In this document: one piece after another, positions 1 through 10,706 of the stretch
Layout: each line of letters begins with the position of its first letter
Numbering within the stretch: the stretch's first letter is position 1
Source of the DNA: Aradus depressus
Lineage: Eukaryota > Arthropoda > Insecta > Hemiptera > Aradidae
Length of the DNA: 64,000 bases
Reading direction: 5' to 3'
NCBI GenBank assembly: GCA_963662175.1
Contig: OY759214.1
Location: 102,510,115-102,574,114, forward strand
Notes under the pieces: generated by a model
The model's input: the letters and a program-made list of their open reading frames with translations, nothing else
What the model was told of the DNA's origin: nothing
Database searches by the model: none
Translations under genes and position numbers: made by a program

Positions 1-2214
1 ATTCTCCCATTACTAAAACCAGGAAAAGACAAACTACTACTGGCCAGTTATAGGCCGGTCTCATTAACGAGTTGTCTTTGCAAACTGTTCGAAAAGATGG
101 TCAATCGACGACTACTCTGGACACTCGAAACTAGCGGCCACTTAAAGAACATCCAATGCGGTTCCCGAAAAGGTAGATCGACGCTTGATCATTTGGTAGC
201 CTTAGAGGCTGAACTGCTGAACACCTTCATCAATAAAGAAGAGAGTATAGGGATCTTTTTCGACATAGAAAATGCCTACGAAACTGTTAGAGGCACCGCA
301 ATCCTACATCAAATGTACGATTGGGGACTACGTGGAAACTTACCCATATTCATAAGCAATTTTCTAACAAATAGGTGGGTTAGAGTAAGAATAGGAAGCA
401 GTTTATCAGCAAGAAGGCAGGTGAACAACGGTATCCCACAGGGAAGCGTTCTTAGTTGCGCAATCTTCGCAATTGCGATGGACTGTGTTGCGGCTGCTAT
501 CCCTAAAATGATGAAGGCTTTTCTTTTTGTAGATGATCTCGCCGTTCTGTGCAGGTATCGTGACACCCATAAGGCCCAAGATGACTTACAGACACTCCTC
601 AACAACCTCAGAGAATGGTCAAGTAAAACAAGATTAAAGTTTTCAAAGGAGAAAACTTGCTGTGTGCACTTCTCTCGCAAAAGGCGGCCTAGCCCCGACC
701 CTGCACTCGTACTAGACGGAGAACCCCTCGTCTTCAAAGATGAAGCAAAATTTCTTGGTCTCATCGTAGACAAGAAGCTAAACTGGTCCAGCCATATCAA
801 ATACTTGAAGAAAGAAAGCTTCAGAAGACTTAACTTATTGAAAATTTTGGCCAATACGCAATGGGGAGCCGACAGGACATCTCTTCTAAGAGTATATCAG
901 AGTGTTGTGAGGTCGAAATTGGACTATGGAAGTTTTATTTACGCTTCGGCTCCAAAGAGCTATCTGAGCAGATTAGATCCTGTGCACCACGCTGGCCTTC
1001 GACTTGCTACCGGAGCCTTCAGGTCAAGTCCCGTTGTCAGCCTTTGTGCCAAAACTGGAATTCCCCCTCTTCTGTTCCGCCGACATTGGTTAGCCGCCAG
1101 CTATATTGCTACTCTGTCATTAAATGAAAATAACCCTGCCTACAACTATATCTTCAAACCCAAATACCGCCGTTTATATGAAGGGATACCGAATACGTCA
1201 GCTCCCCTGGCAATAAGGGCAAGGCAATTCATAATAGACCTCATGGACGAGCAACCACGAAGTGACCCTCCGGAAGAACCACCATGGACACATAAGAAAC
1301 CCATACTCCATCTGGATCTGCATCGACTGAAGAAGTCTACAACTAGCGATTGCACATTTAGAGCAGAATTTAATAAAATTAAAAGCATACGCTACAAAAA
1401 TCATTTTTTGTACACTGATGGCTCCAAGAGCTCTGAGAGCGCTGGCTTTGCTGTAGTTGCTATGGACACCACAATAAAATGCAGACTAACACCTTGGAGC
1501 AGCAGCCACACTGCAGAGCTGTGCACCCTCTCTGCAGCACTTTACCACATAATTACCATGAAAGGACAATCCTTCACCGTCTGCTCCGACTCAATAGCTG
1601 CACTACAAGCAACACAAATATTGTTTACCGATAATCCTGTGGTTAGTAAAATACACAGATACTCAGACAATATCATATCACAAGGCAAAACGGTTACTCT
1701 TATGTGGATCCCATCACATATTGGGATAGAAGGTAACGACAGAGCAGACACCGCCGCAAAAGAAGCTTCTACCTCCGCTACCGATTGTAAGAGAATTTTT
1801 ACAAAATCAGATCTGAAACAGCTGCTTCATAGCAAGGTTAACCAGGGTTGGATCGACATGTGGAAGGAAATAGACTGTAGCAACAAATTGAAATACATAA
1901 AAGAAGGAGTGGAACCTTGGAAGACATCTATAAGAGATGATGGAAGGGAAGAGGTTGCCCTGATGAGGCTAAGAATAGGACACAGTCGGTTGAGTCACAG
2001 TCACTTGATGAGCAGAGATGAAGCGAGGAAATGCGAGCTGTGTGAGGAGGAGATGTCGATCCGACACATCCTAGAGGAATGTCCGCTGTACCAGGAGGAG
2101 CTGGCCAGGAGAGGCATCACCAGTTCACTTCCAACAGCACTGGGCAACCATCCAGAGCCACTTCAGAGAACAATAGATTTCTTTAAAGATTTGAAATTAA
2201 TAGACGGACTATAG
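1..2214 (+). CDS. LINE ORF2 (RT + RNase H + zinc knuckle), 5' part outside window
   Basis: The frame is open from base 1, before the first ATG at 97, so the left edge cuts the gene. It encodes the polymerase of a non-LTR retrotransposon, which copies its RNA into a nicked chromosomal target. RT block A (FFDIENAYE), block B (GIPQGSVLS) and the catalytic FVDD box (bases 526-537) are all visible. An RNase H domain follows at about residues 436-560 counted from base 97, with YTDGS, HTAEL, CSDS and SHIGIEGNDRAD supplying the acidic and His residues. A CxxC...H...C knuckle (CELCEEEMSIRHILEEC) lies near the C-terminus. The endonuclease must be upstream. RT followed by RNase H fits the I/R1/LOA group better than classic Jockey, but the clade is not certain. 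No stop or frameshift is seen, so this copy may be young. Confidence 0.9.
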   Translation: MLPLLKPGKDKLLLASYRPVSLTSCLCKLFEKMVNRRLLWTLETSGHLKNIQCGSRKGRSTLDHLVALEAELLNTFINKEESIGIFFDIENAYETVRGTAILHQMYDWGLRGNLPIFISNFLTNRWVRVRIGSSLSARRQVNNGIPQGSVLSCAIFAIAMDCVAAAIPKMMKAFLFVDDLAVLCRYRDTHKAQDDLQTLLNNLREWSSKTRLKFSKEKTCCVHFSRKRRPSPDPALVLDGEPLVFKDEAKFLGLIVDKKLNWSSHIKYLKKESFRRLNLLKILANTQWGADRTSLLRVYQSVVRSKLDYGSFIYASAPKSYLSRLDPVHHAGLRLATGAFRSSPVVSLCAKTGIPPLLFRRHWLAASYIATLSLNENNPAYNYIFKPKYRRLYEGIPNTSAPLAIRARQFIIDLMDEQPRSDPPEEPPWTHKKPILHLDLHRLKKSTTSDCTFRAEFNKIKSIRYKNHFLYTDGSKSSESAGFAVVAMDTTIKCRLTPWSSSHTAELCTLSAALYHIITMKGQSFTVCSDSIAALQATQILFTDNPVVSKIHRYSDNIISQGKTVTLMWIPSHIGIEGNDRADTAAKEASTSATDCKRIFTKSDLKQLLHSKVNQGWIDMWKEIDCSNKLKYIKEGVEPWKTSIRDDGREEVALMRLRIGHSRLSHSHLMSRDEARKCELCEEEMSIRHILEECPLYQEELARRGITSSLPTALGNHPEPLQRTIDFFKDLKLIDGL

Positions 2215-2662
2215 AGGAAAAAAAAAATAATAATAAAAATTTAAAAAAATAAAATAAAAAAAAGATTTCTTTCAAGATTTGAAATTAATAGACACGAACT
2301 ATAGAGCAAAAAAGAGAGAGAAAAAAAATTAAAAAAAAATAATAAAAAAAATAAAAAATAATAATAAAAAATAAAAATAAAAAATGAGAGAAAAAAAATG
2401 ACAACAATAGATGCATTGCGTTATTTAATAAGTTATTAGAGTTTTCTTTTAATTAGTTATTATATTTATTTTACTTATTTTTATATTTCTTTTTAATTAT
2501 TTTTATATTTCATTTTACAAATTGTGAAATTGTACACTAAATGAATAATGCTACATTAAATGTAAATGACTAATCACGTCTCCATCTTAAAGAAACAGTT
2601 TGACACTTAGATGCTTATGACCTAGCTGTTGAGCATCTAAAATCCTAATCCTAATCCTTTAA
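2215..2662 (+). other. 3' UTR and tail of the first LINE
   Basis: After the stop codon comes an A-rich stretch (2218-2400) with AATAA-type runs. Inside it, bases 2264-2306 nearly repeat the last 40 bases of the ORF (2177-2217). From 2560 to 2660 there is a short GC-richer segment ending in a small run of AATCCT units (2640-2658). This resembles the 3' ends of I-type LINEs, where short simple repeats replace a long poly(A). I take the element end to be near 2662. Confidence 0.5.
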
Positions 2663-2693
2663 CAATTTTCAATTAATAATCAAAGGCTAAAAA

Positions 2694-3032
2694 ACAAAAA
2701 ACTTTTTTAATAAATAACACTGACATCTTCTAAAAAGTATTATTTTACTTCATATTGCTGCCCAGGGTCTGAAAAAATAGGAAAACAGATAAATGAAAAG
2801 AGATATTAACAATAATTTTACTGTTATATAAGCACTAGCAAATATATTTATACTATATAAATATATACTTTATTTGTTAATGGTAATTAACAGTAAAATT
2901 ATTGTTAATATCTCTTTTCATTTATCTGTTTTCCTATTTTTTCAGTCCCTGGGAAGCACTTATGGAGTAAAAGAATACTTTTTAGAAGATGTATTGAAAC
3001 AATATGTGTTATTTATTAAAAAAAGTTTTATG
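2694..3032. mobile_element. Foldback (MITE-like) element
   Basis: Bases 2694-2828 and 2889-3032 are near-perfect reverse complements around a loop of about 60 AT-rich bases. Both arms contain the same blocks, for example AGATATTAACAATAATTTTA on the left and its complement on the right. The outer ends are ACTTTTTTAATAAATAACAC and its complement. There is no ORF. The right arm has a short extra segment (near 2993-3005). It could be a DNA-transposon MITE or a head-to-head duplication; no clear target duplication is visible. Confidence 0.7.
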
Positions 3033-3033
3033 T

Positions 3034-3053
3034 ATATATATATATATATATAA
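3034..3053. repeat. (TA)n microsatellite
   Basis: About ten TA units directly right of the foldback element and directly before the next LINE fragment. Confidence 0.8.
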
Positions 3054-3057
3054 AAGG

Positions 3058-3560
3058 AAAGACAGCCCGAACTACGCGTGCGGTGGCGTAGAGACTACGG
3101 AATACGTAGTCATCGAATGTCCACTCTACGACGGGCCTGGGGCGGCGTTGATACGCTTGACCGGATCGTACCTGGGACTGACCCTGCAGCAGCTGGTGGC
3201 CGAGTCAAGTTACCCGGCATTCACACAATTTGTAGCGGAGTGGAGGAGGCGAAAAAACGCCTCCTAACCTCGAGCCTTGGCGGACCCCCGGTGACAATAA
3301 CAACTGGCGGTCCTAACCCGGCATGAACTTTCCGAGTTTCAGCGTACTCCAGAAACTACAGCTATGGTTCCTACGCAGGGACGAAGAGGGTGTTATGGTC
3401 CCCACACCACGCTCCCTAGAAAGCACCCAAGAGCTCAGGGAAGTGGTTTTAGTGGAAAGCCAACACGAGGTACACCACACTGTTGGGAATGCACATGCAT
3501 CCCTTCGTTGAAAGTATTCCCATCGCCCTGCGGAAAAAAATAAAATAAAATAAAATATAT
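3058..3560 (+). pseudogene. 3' end of a LINE ORF2 (zinc-knuckle C-terminus), 5'-truncated
   Basis: The frame ending at 3267 encodes about 68 residues with the knuckle spacing CxxC...E...C (CGGVETTEYVVIECPLYD), followed by a basic tail. This pattern is typical of the last part of R1/I/Jockey-type LINE ORF2 proteins. The piece has no RT. A 3' UTR of about 270 bases follows, ending in an A-rich run with AAAATAAAATAAAATA at about 3537-3555. It is a 5'-truncated insertion, the usual result of incomplete target-primed reverse transcription. It differs from the first LINE of the window. Confidence 0.65.
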
Positions 3561-3724
3561 ATATATTGTAACGACTCTTTATAAGCTGTTTTAGCTATTA
3601 AAAGTTAAACAGGTATAACATTTTGTTAGCCTTTAATATTAATTTTTTTCATACTTCTTGAAGTTTAATAATACAAAAAAAAGTATCAAAGACACTAAGT
3701 GGTTCACCCTCTCTTCGAGTGAGG

Positions 3725-5038
3725 ATGAAACCCAATGTTTCGAAGCCAGAAAAGTGCAATAACTTTGATGTTCCGTATTCTAACCTAACCAGCAGACAAA
3801 GTGACATTACGAATATGGACAGTGGACATCCAGCGGAGACAGGTGAGATGCCTATTTCATTCTTATCTGCCAAAAGGCAGCTCATTTCAGACACATCGAT
3901 GTTAGTAGACGCTAGCCAAGTGACCTCTGTTAACAGAGCCACCTCCCAGGAGCCTCAACTAAAGCGAAACAGTTACACTCTACATATCAAACCCACACCT
4001 ACACCAACACACAATCGGTATGAGACACTGCTCACTCTCCAGGACGAACAGGAGACAACACAACCGACAAAACCGGACGCACAGACTACCCCTAACAGAC
4101 TGACCAAGATCCCTCCTATCTTTTTTGTGAGGCTGATAACTATTACCGAGTTGAAAAATTTGATTTGTTCACCTTTTGAAACCAAACAGTGCAACAAGAA
4201 AATTAAGATCAGCCTCACAACGACTGATGACTACCGCAAGGTTACAAAATTTTATGACAACAACAAAGTAAAATACTACACTTTCGTTAACCCCGAGGAC
4301 AGGAAACTCTCCGTAATTATACGGGGAGTTCCTTACTCACTAACAGAGACAGAAATAACCGACGAACTGACCCCGACTTATCCTATTATAAAAGTGACCC
4401 GCATCTTGAACCACGACAGACGTCCCACACCTCTCTGTGCAGTTGAGCTGGAAAACAACACATCTGGAGAGGCCATATTCCAACTGACGCGGCTCTATTA
4501 TACAGTCGTCAAAGTGGAGCCACGCCGACGTTCCAGCAGAGCCGTGCAGTGCACGAACTGTCAGTCTTTTGGACATACCAAAAACTTTTGCCGACTGGAC
4601 CCCATGTGTGTGAAGTGCGGAGGAGATGACCACTTCACAGCATGCCCCTCAAGACAGATGAAGATAGACTCTCCCAAGTGTGCCAACTGCCAGGGCAACC
4701 ATCCAGCCAGCTACAGAGGGTGTGCTTCCTACAAGACATACGTAGACAGGACTACCAGACAGAGACAACCTAAACATCCAGACCCAGTAACCCCCAGTAT
4801 ACCACCCAAAGGACAACTCCCAAAACAGACCCCGGACGGACCGAACTGCTGGTTCCACCAAAGTAGACCCCGACCTCAACCTAACTTACCCAGCAGCCAA
4901 GACAACCAACCAGCTAACGACATGACTGACCTCACCAACACTATACTCACCTTTCTCAAACCATTCATCCCTATCATAAAGTCATTTTTATCTAACCTCC
5001 TCACCCAAGTATTTTCATTTAACAATGGTGGACCCTAA
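3725..5038 (+). CDS. Jockey ORF1, gag-like nucleic-acid-binding protein
   Basis: A protein of about 437 residues. The open frame begins at 3719 with GTG; I choose the ATG at 3725. The middle part carries a degenerate RNA-recognition-like region. At about residues 275-335 come three zinc-knuckle motifs: CTNCQSFGHTKNFC, CVKCGGDDHFTAC and CANCQGNHPASYRGC. This is the arrangement of Jockey and HeT-A-like gag proteins, which coat the element RNA and bring it to the nucleus. The C-terminal third is Pro/Gln/Asn-rich and ends in a hydrophobic stretch. The stop codon overlaps the ORF2 start by 14 bases, the usual tight coupling of the two LINE ORFs. No break is seen. Confidence 0.85.
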   Translation: MKPNVSKPEKCNNFDVPYSNLTSRQSDITNMDSGHPAETGEMPISFLSAKRQLISDTSMLVDASQVTSVNRATSQEPQLKRNSYTLHIKPTPTPTHNRYETLLTLQDEQETTQPTKPDAQTTPNRLTKIPPIFFVRLITITELKNLICSPFETKQCNKKIKISLTTTDDYRKVTKFYDNNKVKYYTFVNPEDRKLSVIIRGVPYSLTETEITDELTPTYPIIKVTRILNHDRRPTPLCAVELENNTSGEAIFQLTRLYYTVVKVEPRRRSSRAVQCTNCQSFGHTKNFCRLDPMCVKCGGDDHFTACPSRQMKIDSPKCANCQGNHPASYRGCASYKTYVDRTTRQRQPKHPDPVTPSIPPKGQLPKQTPDGPNCWFHQSRPRPQPNLPSSQDNQPANDMTDLTNTILTFLKPFIPIIKSFLSNLLTQVFSFNNGGP

Positions 5039-7723
5039 CTTAAATATTTTTCAAAATGTATCCATCCTTAACTGGAACGCTGACGGTATAAAAAACAGAC
5101 GAACGATTCTCTCGGACTTCCTAACTCGCTACTACATCGACATCATTTGTATCACAGAAACTCACCTCTATAATACCGACAAATTCAAGTTAAAAGGGTA
5201 CACCATAAACAGACAAGACAGACAAACCAGATTTGGAGGCGTCGCTGTTTGTATAAAAAAGAACCTCGTGCACTCTCAGCTTCTCTTACCCACATTCCAA
5301 CAGCCGGAAGCCGTTGGGGCCACACTCACACTCAACAACAACAGAACACTTAACATATATTCAGCATAACACCGACCAGGCATCAGAATACACCAGACGG
5401 AGTTCGAACACATATTCACTGGGGGGCCGACCATATTATTAGGTGACTTAAATAGTAAAAATACAATCTGGGGATGTAGACGGACAAACAACAACGGGAC
5501 AAGACTCTTAAACATAATTAACAATTTAGGCGTACAGATCTCAGCACCAGACGAACCGACATTTTATCCTACTCAACAGAGATACCTTCCAGACATCTTG
5601 GACATTGGACTCGTTCAAAATTTTACATTGCCCCTTTATCACGAACCACTGACAGAACTCGACTCAGACCACCTTCCAGTCATATGTACCTTCAGAGTGA
5701 ACCGGAAACAGACAGAATATCTCCCAAGACTCATAAAAGGGAAAATTGACTGGGAAGCATTTAGATGGGAGATGGACAAAAACATAGACATCCCTTTTGC
5801 ATTACGACAATACTGAAGACATAGACGACTCATTGAAAGATTTCACTGAAGCTATTTACACCTCGGTACACAACTCAACACATAATCACTACAAGGATCA
5901 ACGCATCATCCGACAAAATAAGACCCCTACACGCATACTTGACATGATACACGACAAAAATACACTCCGTAGACACTGGCAACGAACACGCGATCCACAA
6001 GAGAAACGAGAGCTGAACCGACTGACGAGACAAATACGATGGGAACTGGACAATGACAGAATCAACAGATACCGACAATACACCAGCGATTTTACTCCTG
6101 GAGACAGCAACCTTTGGAGAGAAACACGACGCCTCCTCAGACAAGATCCCGGCCTCCCGCCCCTGACAGACGGACAGAATACTGTAACAACGGACAAGGA
6201 CAAGAGTGAGCTAGTGGCTCAGCACCTTGAACAGACATTCAGAACTCATGACACACAAGATCACGAAACACACCACACAGTCCACGAATTTCTTTCCACC
6301 CCACTCCACACTGCAGAACCACATGTACAGTACACAAACCCGTCCGAAATCACACTATACATTCAGAGACTCCCCAACAAGAAGGCTCCTGGGGAAGACC
6401 TCATCCCTAACATCATCTTGAAGAACCTGCCTCCAAGAAGCATCGCTTATATTACAGGGCTGTTCAATGGCTGCTTAGAGAGGATACTTTCCTGGCGCTT
6501 GGAAGAATGCTATCGTGGTTGTCTTTCATAAGCATGGCAAGCCAAAACAAGACCCCAACAGCTACAGGCCGATAAGCCTTCTAAATTCATTGTCTAAGAT
6601 TTTTGAAAAAATTATATCCAAAAGGCTTACTGAATATCTAGAAGACACCATACCGTCCTACCAGTTTGGCTTCAAAGCAAAACACTCTGCAGTCCAGCAG
6701 CTACAACGGGTGACCGAAACGATTGTCCACAGCTTCGAGGCGAAGAATTACACCACCGCCGTATTCTTGGATGTAGCCGCAGCCTTTGACACCGTTTGGC
6801 ATCAGGGGCTGTTGTACAAACTAAAGAAAAGCTTGGTACCCAAATACACCGTTGGTCTTATATCCTCTTTTCTCCATGGCAGGACGTTCCAGGTGAGAAT
6901 CAGTAACGCACTGAGCACCAAGAGAAGGATTTCAGCTGGGGTCCCTCAAGGTGCCATTCTGAGCCCCCTCCTTTTTAGTTTGTATACCCACGACATCCCC
7001 GAAACTCCCACGGCAACATTAGCCACCTATGCCGATGACACAATGATCGCCTGTCAACATAGTGTCCTCTCCGTCGCCATTGAACAGCTCCAGGAAGCCC
7101 TGACAGAAGTTTCTTTCTGGTTCTCAAAATGGAAACTAAAACTGAACGTAGGGAAGACAGAAGCAAAAATCTTGGCTCTCCGCAGATTCTCCAAAGAAGA
7201 ACAACGTCTGCTGCAAATTGATGACCTCCCCATTCTCTGGAATCCTAAGGACCAGGGTGTGCACTATCTTGGAGTATTTTTAGATACACGACTCACATGG
7301 AAACTACACATTAACAGAAAACTACAGCTAGCATATTCACGACTTAACACCCTCTACCCTCTCATAAACAGAAACACGCCACTTAAACATACGTGTACTA
7401 TTCTCTTATACAAGACACTCCTACTTCCACTTCTAACATACGCCTGTCCAGTCTGGATCGGTACCAGCAACACTAACATGAAACGACTACAAACATTTCA
7501 GAATAAGGTACTCCGAATAGCAACAAACGCACCCTGGTTTGTCAGGAATCACAAAATCCACGAAGAATTGGGTGTTCCTCTTTTTGCAGCTCACATCGAG
7601 AAACTAGTGAAGAACCACCAAGAAGCCCTTGTGCATTGTTCTGGGGCTGTACACTACAGTCTAGGAGCGCCTACTCCTGGGAGGCGACTCAAACAAAGAC
7701 TCTACCAGGACTTTCTATTTTAA
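5025..7723 (+). pseudogene. Jockey ORF2 (endonuclease-RT), with one nonsense codon and two frameshifts
   Basis: The N-terminal part is an apurinic-type endonuclease: NWNADGIKNR, ICITETHL, LLGDLNSKN and SDHLPV mark its catalytic blocks. A TAA at 5367-5369 interrupts it, but the same frame continues afterwards to 5816. A first frameshift lies near 5797-5816 and a second near 6487-6515. The RT follows, with SYRPISLL, FLDVAAAFDTV, GVPQGAILSPLLF and the YADD box (near 7029). The C-terminal part is the usual Jockey thumb/connection region and has no RNase H. At least three lesions make the copy unable to mobilise itself. Its last 0.8 kb is repeated in reverse at 9616-10706. Confidence 0.85.
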
Positions 7724-8074
7724 ATCCTTTATTTTATATATTTGTGTATAGCACCTTTTTTTGCTGGTCCATTTCATTGAATGCCGACATCTGATTGGCC
7801 ACAAGTCGCACTGCCTTTTTTTTCTTTTTCTTTAACAATTAACATTTTTTTTATTTTTTAACAGATTTCTGATATCACAGATTCCCAAAAATAATACAGT
7901 ATATTTTTTTATGCATAACAATCATCAACTCATTAATTGATTTTATTTACTTATACGCAATATGGGTAACCTTTGTGTAACCTTACTCCCCACTAAAGTA
8001 GGCGTGGTTTGCCCGGCAGTACATCTCCCCTTTTAGTTACACACATCCATGTAAGGTTACATAGAACGTTACAT
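7724..8074 (+). other. 3' UTR of the Jockey element
   Basis: About 350 AT-rich bases shared nearly base for base with 9616-9890 (inverted) and 39247-39556 (direct). Landmarks are ATGCCGACATCTGATTGGCC, a pyrimidine-rich run, and GCAATATGGGTAACCTTTGT. The element ends at ACGTTACA with no poly(A). Confidence 0.7.
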
Positions 8075-8865
8075 TGCCCTCTCCACACAGAGAAAAAAAT
8101 ATATACACTACATATTTTTTTTTTTTACTATAATAATTTACACAGTTTGACCAGTTGCTAATAATAGATTTAAATATTTTTCTTTATTTTATCACAATTA
8201 CTGATCAGTTGGCGTCCCTATTTGCGTTCAAAATGGCGACAAAGTTCTCACTGCGTCTATCAGACTTGAATCCAACAGCTGTAAAAGTGCAATTGATTGT
8301 ATTACCTGGACGTAACTCATATAAATCAGCATTTATTTACATCCATTACATCTAATCAACCTGAACGAAAACTTGGTCGCTACAGAAATTCCTTTTTCTC
8401 CAGTAAGTTATAAATACTATAATTCCTTACAAGATATCAAACAAAAAAAACCTTTTTTTTAAACAAATAGGTACTATTTGATACCAATCAATCATCTTAT
8501 AATTTCTATAAATCTTGTTTTAGATGGACTCGAATTACTGATTTACTCGACTCACACATCCCAAGAACAAATCTACATTGGAAACTAACATATTCTGTGT
8601 TTACTTATTCTTGAAATATTGATAAGTGTTACCAAAGTTCTTTCTAATTGTTATGTGCTTCAAGATTAATATTAGTTTTTATCCATTTGCATTGTTATCA
8701 CAAGTTGTGCACTGATATATGAAATTATTTTTTATTTTTTTTTTCTATTTTATCATTGGATTACATTTATAAGGGTAACTTTCATTTTACAATTATATTC
8801 TAAGATAATTAAGAGACAAATATGATTTAATTATTATGTTTACGTCCGACTAACTTATCATTATA
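8075..8865. other. AT-rich stretch with no recognisable gene
   Basis: Apart from A/T runs I see nothing here. The 66-codon ORF at 8155-8355 has no recognisable features and overlaps low-complexity sequence. Confidence 0.5.
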
Positions 8866-9314
8866 TACACTGATGGACAAAATTACCGCACCACCTTAAA
8901 ATTTGTAATTTATTTTTGTGTAATATTTTGAACCTCACAAATATTTCTGATTGAAATAATAAGTCATTTGAAAAGAAAAAGCTAAACTTCAAGAATTAAA
9001 AACCGTGAAAAAATTGCTTTTCTTTTTTTCAATCGCGAGTATTGCCACCTCTGGCCCGAATAACGTCCGTTAAACGCCTTTCCATTGATTGAAACAGATT
9101 TTGAATAAAGTCCTGGGGAATATTGTCCCATTCTTCCAAAACTGATCTTTCCAACTCTTCAAGGGTGCTAGGACCTGGGTTTCTCCTTCGTACACGTCGC
9201 TTCAGTTGGCCCCAAACATGTTCAATCGGATTTAAGTCTGGACTCCTTGGTGGCCATGCTAAGCGCTCAATCCCCAGCATTTCTTCGCCCAACAACTTCT
9301 CTATTCTTCACAAT
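8866..9314 (-). mobile_element. Tc1-like DNA transposon relic (3' part)
   Basis: The left end carries a Tc1-type terminal repeat beginning CACTGATGGACAAAATTACC directly after a TA dinucleotide. Reading on the minus strand, the ORF at 9029-9295 gives the last 88 residues of a Tc1-family transposase. It includes PPRSPDLNPIEHVWGQLKR, where D and E are the last two residues of the DDE/DD34E catalytic triad. Everything upstream of this, including the DNA-binding domain and first Asp, is missing because a MITE and other sequence start at 9315. It cannot move on its own. Confidence 0.85.
9029..9310 (-). pseudogene. Tc1-like transposase, C-terminal fragment
   Basis: The fragment covers the end of the catalytic DDE domain and the C-terminal helix region (ERRLTDVIRARGG). 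Full Tc1-family transposases are about 340 residues, so roughly three quarters is lost. The reading frame that remains is undisturbed. Confidence 0.8.
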
Positions 9315-9339
9315 CAGTGGCGTATATAGGATACAATTT

Positions 9340-9377
<38 letters not shown>

Positions 9378-9596
9378 CAGGCCGATTTTATAAGGAAAAA
9401 AAAAAAGTATCACCTTGTATTACCAGAGGTAACATCGGTAGCAGGATTGGCGGTCCCATAGGGACTTCTCCCAGAAAAATTAAATTTTATTGTTTTTGTT
9501 TTTAACTTTTTTAATTTAATTTGAAGCTTTTTTGAAAAATAAACTAGCTAATAATATATCACCCCCCCCCCCTCCCCCCCCACATATACTTCACTG
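9315..9596. mobile_element. hAT-like MITE with degenerate 8-bp target duplication
   Basis: The ends are CAGTGGCGTATATAGG on the left and the complement of CAGTGAAGTATATGTGG on the right. CAGTG/CACTG termini with an 8-bp target duplication are characteristic of hAT elements. The flanks are TTCACAAT (9307-9314) and CGCACAAT (9597-9604), 6 of 8 identical. The left subterminal region is poly-G and the right one poly-C, so the arms can pair. There is no transposase, so it is non-autonomous. It sits exactly at the break of the Tc1 relic. Confidence 0.65.
9341..9374 (+). repeat. Run of 34 G
   Basis: Uninterrupted G tract inside the MITE, with a matching C-rich run at 9562-9581. Its exact length is probably unreliable in any assembly. 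Confidence 0.9.
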
Positions 9597-9615
9597 CGCA
9601 CAATACACATTCGTA

Positions 9616-10706
9616 AGTAAGGTTATACAAAGGTTACCCATATTGCGTATAAGTAAATAAAATCAATTAATGAGTTGATGATTGTTATGCATAAAAAAAT
9701 ATACTGTATTATTTTTGGGAATCTGTGATATCAGAAATCTGTTAAAAAATAAAAAAAATGTTAATTGTTAAAGAAAAAGAAAAAAAAGGCAGTGCGACTT
9801 GTGGCCAATCAGATGTCGGCATTCAATGAAATGGACCAGCAAAAAAAGGTGCTATACACAAATATATAAAATAAAGGATTTAAAATAGAAAGTCCTGGTA
9901 GAGTCTTTGTTTGAGTCGCCTCCCAGGAGTAGGCGCTCCTAGACTGTAGTGTACAGCCCCAGAACAATGCACAAGGGCTTCGTGGTGGTTCTTCACTAGT
10001 TTCTCGATGTGAGCTGCAAAAAGAGGAACACCCAATTCTTCGTGGATTTTGTGATTCCTGACAAACCAGGGTGCGTTTGTTGCTATTCGGAGTACCTTAT
10101 TCTGAAATGTTTGTAGTCGTTTCATGTTAGTGTTGCGATCCAGACTGGACAGGCGTATGTTAGAAGTGGAAGTAGGAGTGTCTTGTATAAGAGAATAGTA
10201 CACGTATGTTTAAGTGGCGTGTTTCTGTTTATGAGAGGGTAGAGGGTGTTAAGTCGTGAATATGCTTGATGTAGTTTTCTGTTAATGTGTAGTTTCCATG
10301 TGAGTCGTGTATCTAAAAATACTCCAAGATAGCGCACACCCTGGTCCTTAGGATTCCAGAGAATGGGGAGGTCATCAATTTGCAGCAGACGTTGTTCTTC
10401 TTTGGAGAATCTGCGGAGAGCCAAGATTTTTGCTTCTGTCTTCCCTACGTTTAGTTTTAGTTTCCATTTTGAGAACCAGAAAGAAACTTCTGTCAGGGCT
10501 TCCTGGAGCTGTTCAATGGCGACGGAGAGGACACTATGCTGTTAGGCGATCATTGTGTCATCGGCATAGGTGGCTAATGTTGCCGTGGGAGTTTCGGGGA
10601 TGTCGTGGGTATACAAACTAAAAAGGAGGGGGCTCAGAATAGCACCTTGAGGGACCCCAGCTGAAATCCTTCTCTTGGTGCTCAGTGCGTTACTGATTCT
10701 CACATT
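9616..10706 (-). mobile_element. Inverted, 5'-truncated copy of the Jockey element
   Basis: This is the reverse complement of about 6893-7976: the second half of the RT, the C-terminus and most of the 3' UTR. The last 90 or so bases of the 3' UTR are missing, so it is truncated at both ends. Relative to the forward copy it has a 7-base deletion near 10135 that shifts the frame, and a stop codon just after the YADD-box region (near 10544). The two copies lie 1.6 kb apart in opposite orientation. Confidence 0.85.

Larger units (their letters stand above)
3571..8074 (+). mobile_element. Jockey-type LINE, nearly full length, ORF2 broken
   Basis: It has a gag-like ORF1 (3725-5038), an endonuclease-RT ORF2 (5025-7723) and a 3' UTR to about 8074. 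The 3' limit is set by comparison with a second copy at 39247-39556, which ends in the same ACGTTACA. The 5' limit is a guess: it lies after the A-rich tail of the preceding fragment. About 150 bases precede ORF1 and could hold an internal promoter. ORF2 ends shortly after the thumb region without RNase H, as in the Jockey clade. Confidence 0.85.

Noticed and set aside
2636..2662. Insect telomere repeat (AATCCT run)
   Set aside because: The unit is six bases (TCCTAA), only two to three copies, at a LINE end; the insect telomere unit is five bases.
8155..8355. 66-codon ORF
   Set aside because: No domain, no conserved features, AT-rich context; chance length.
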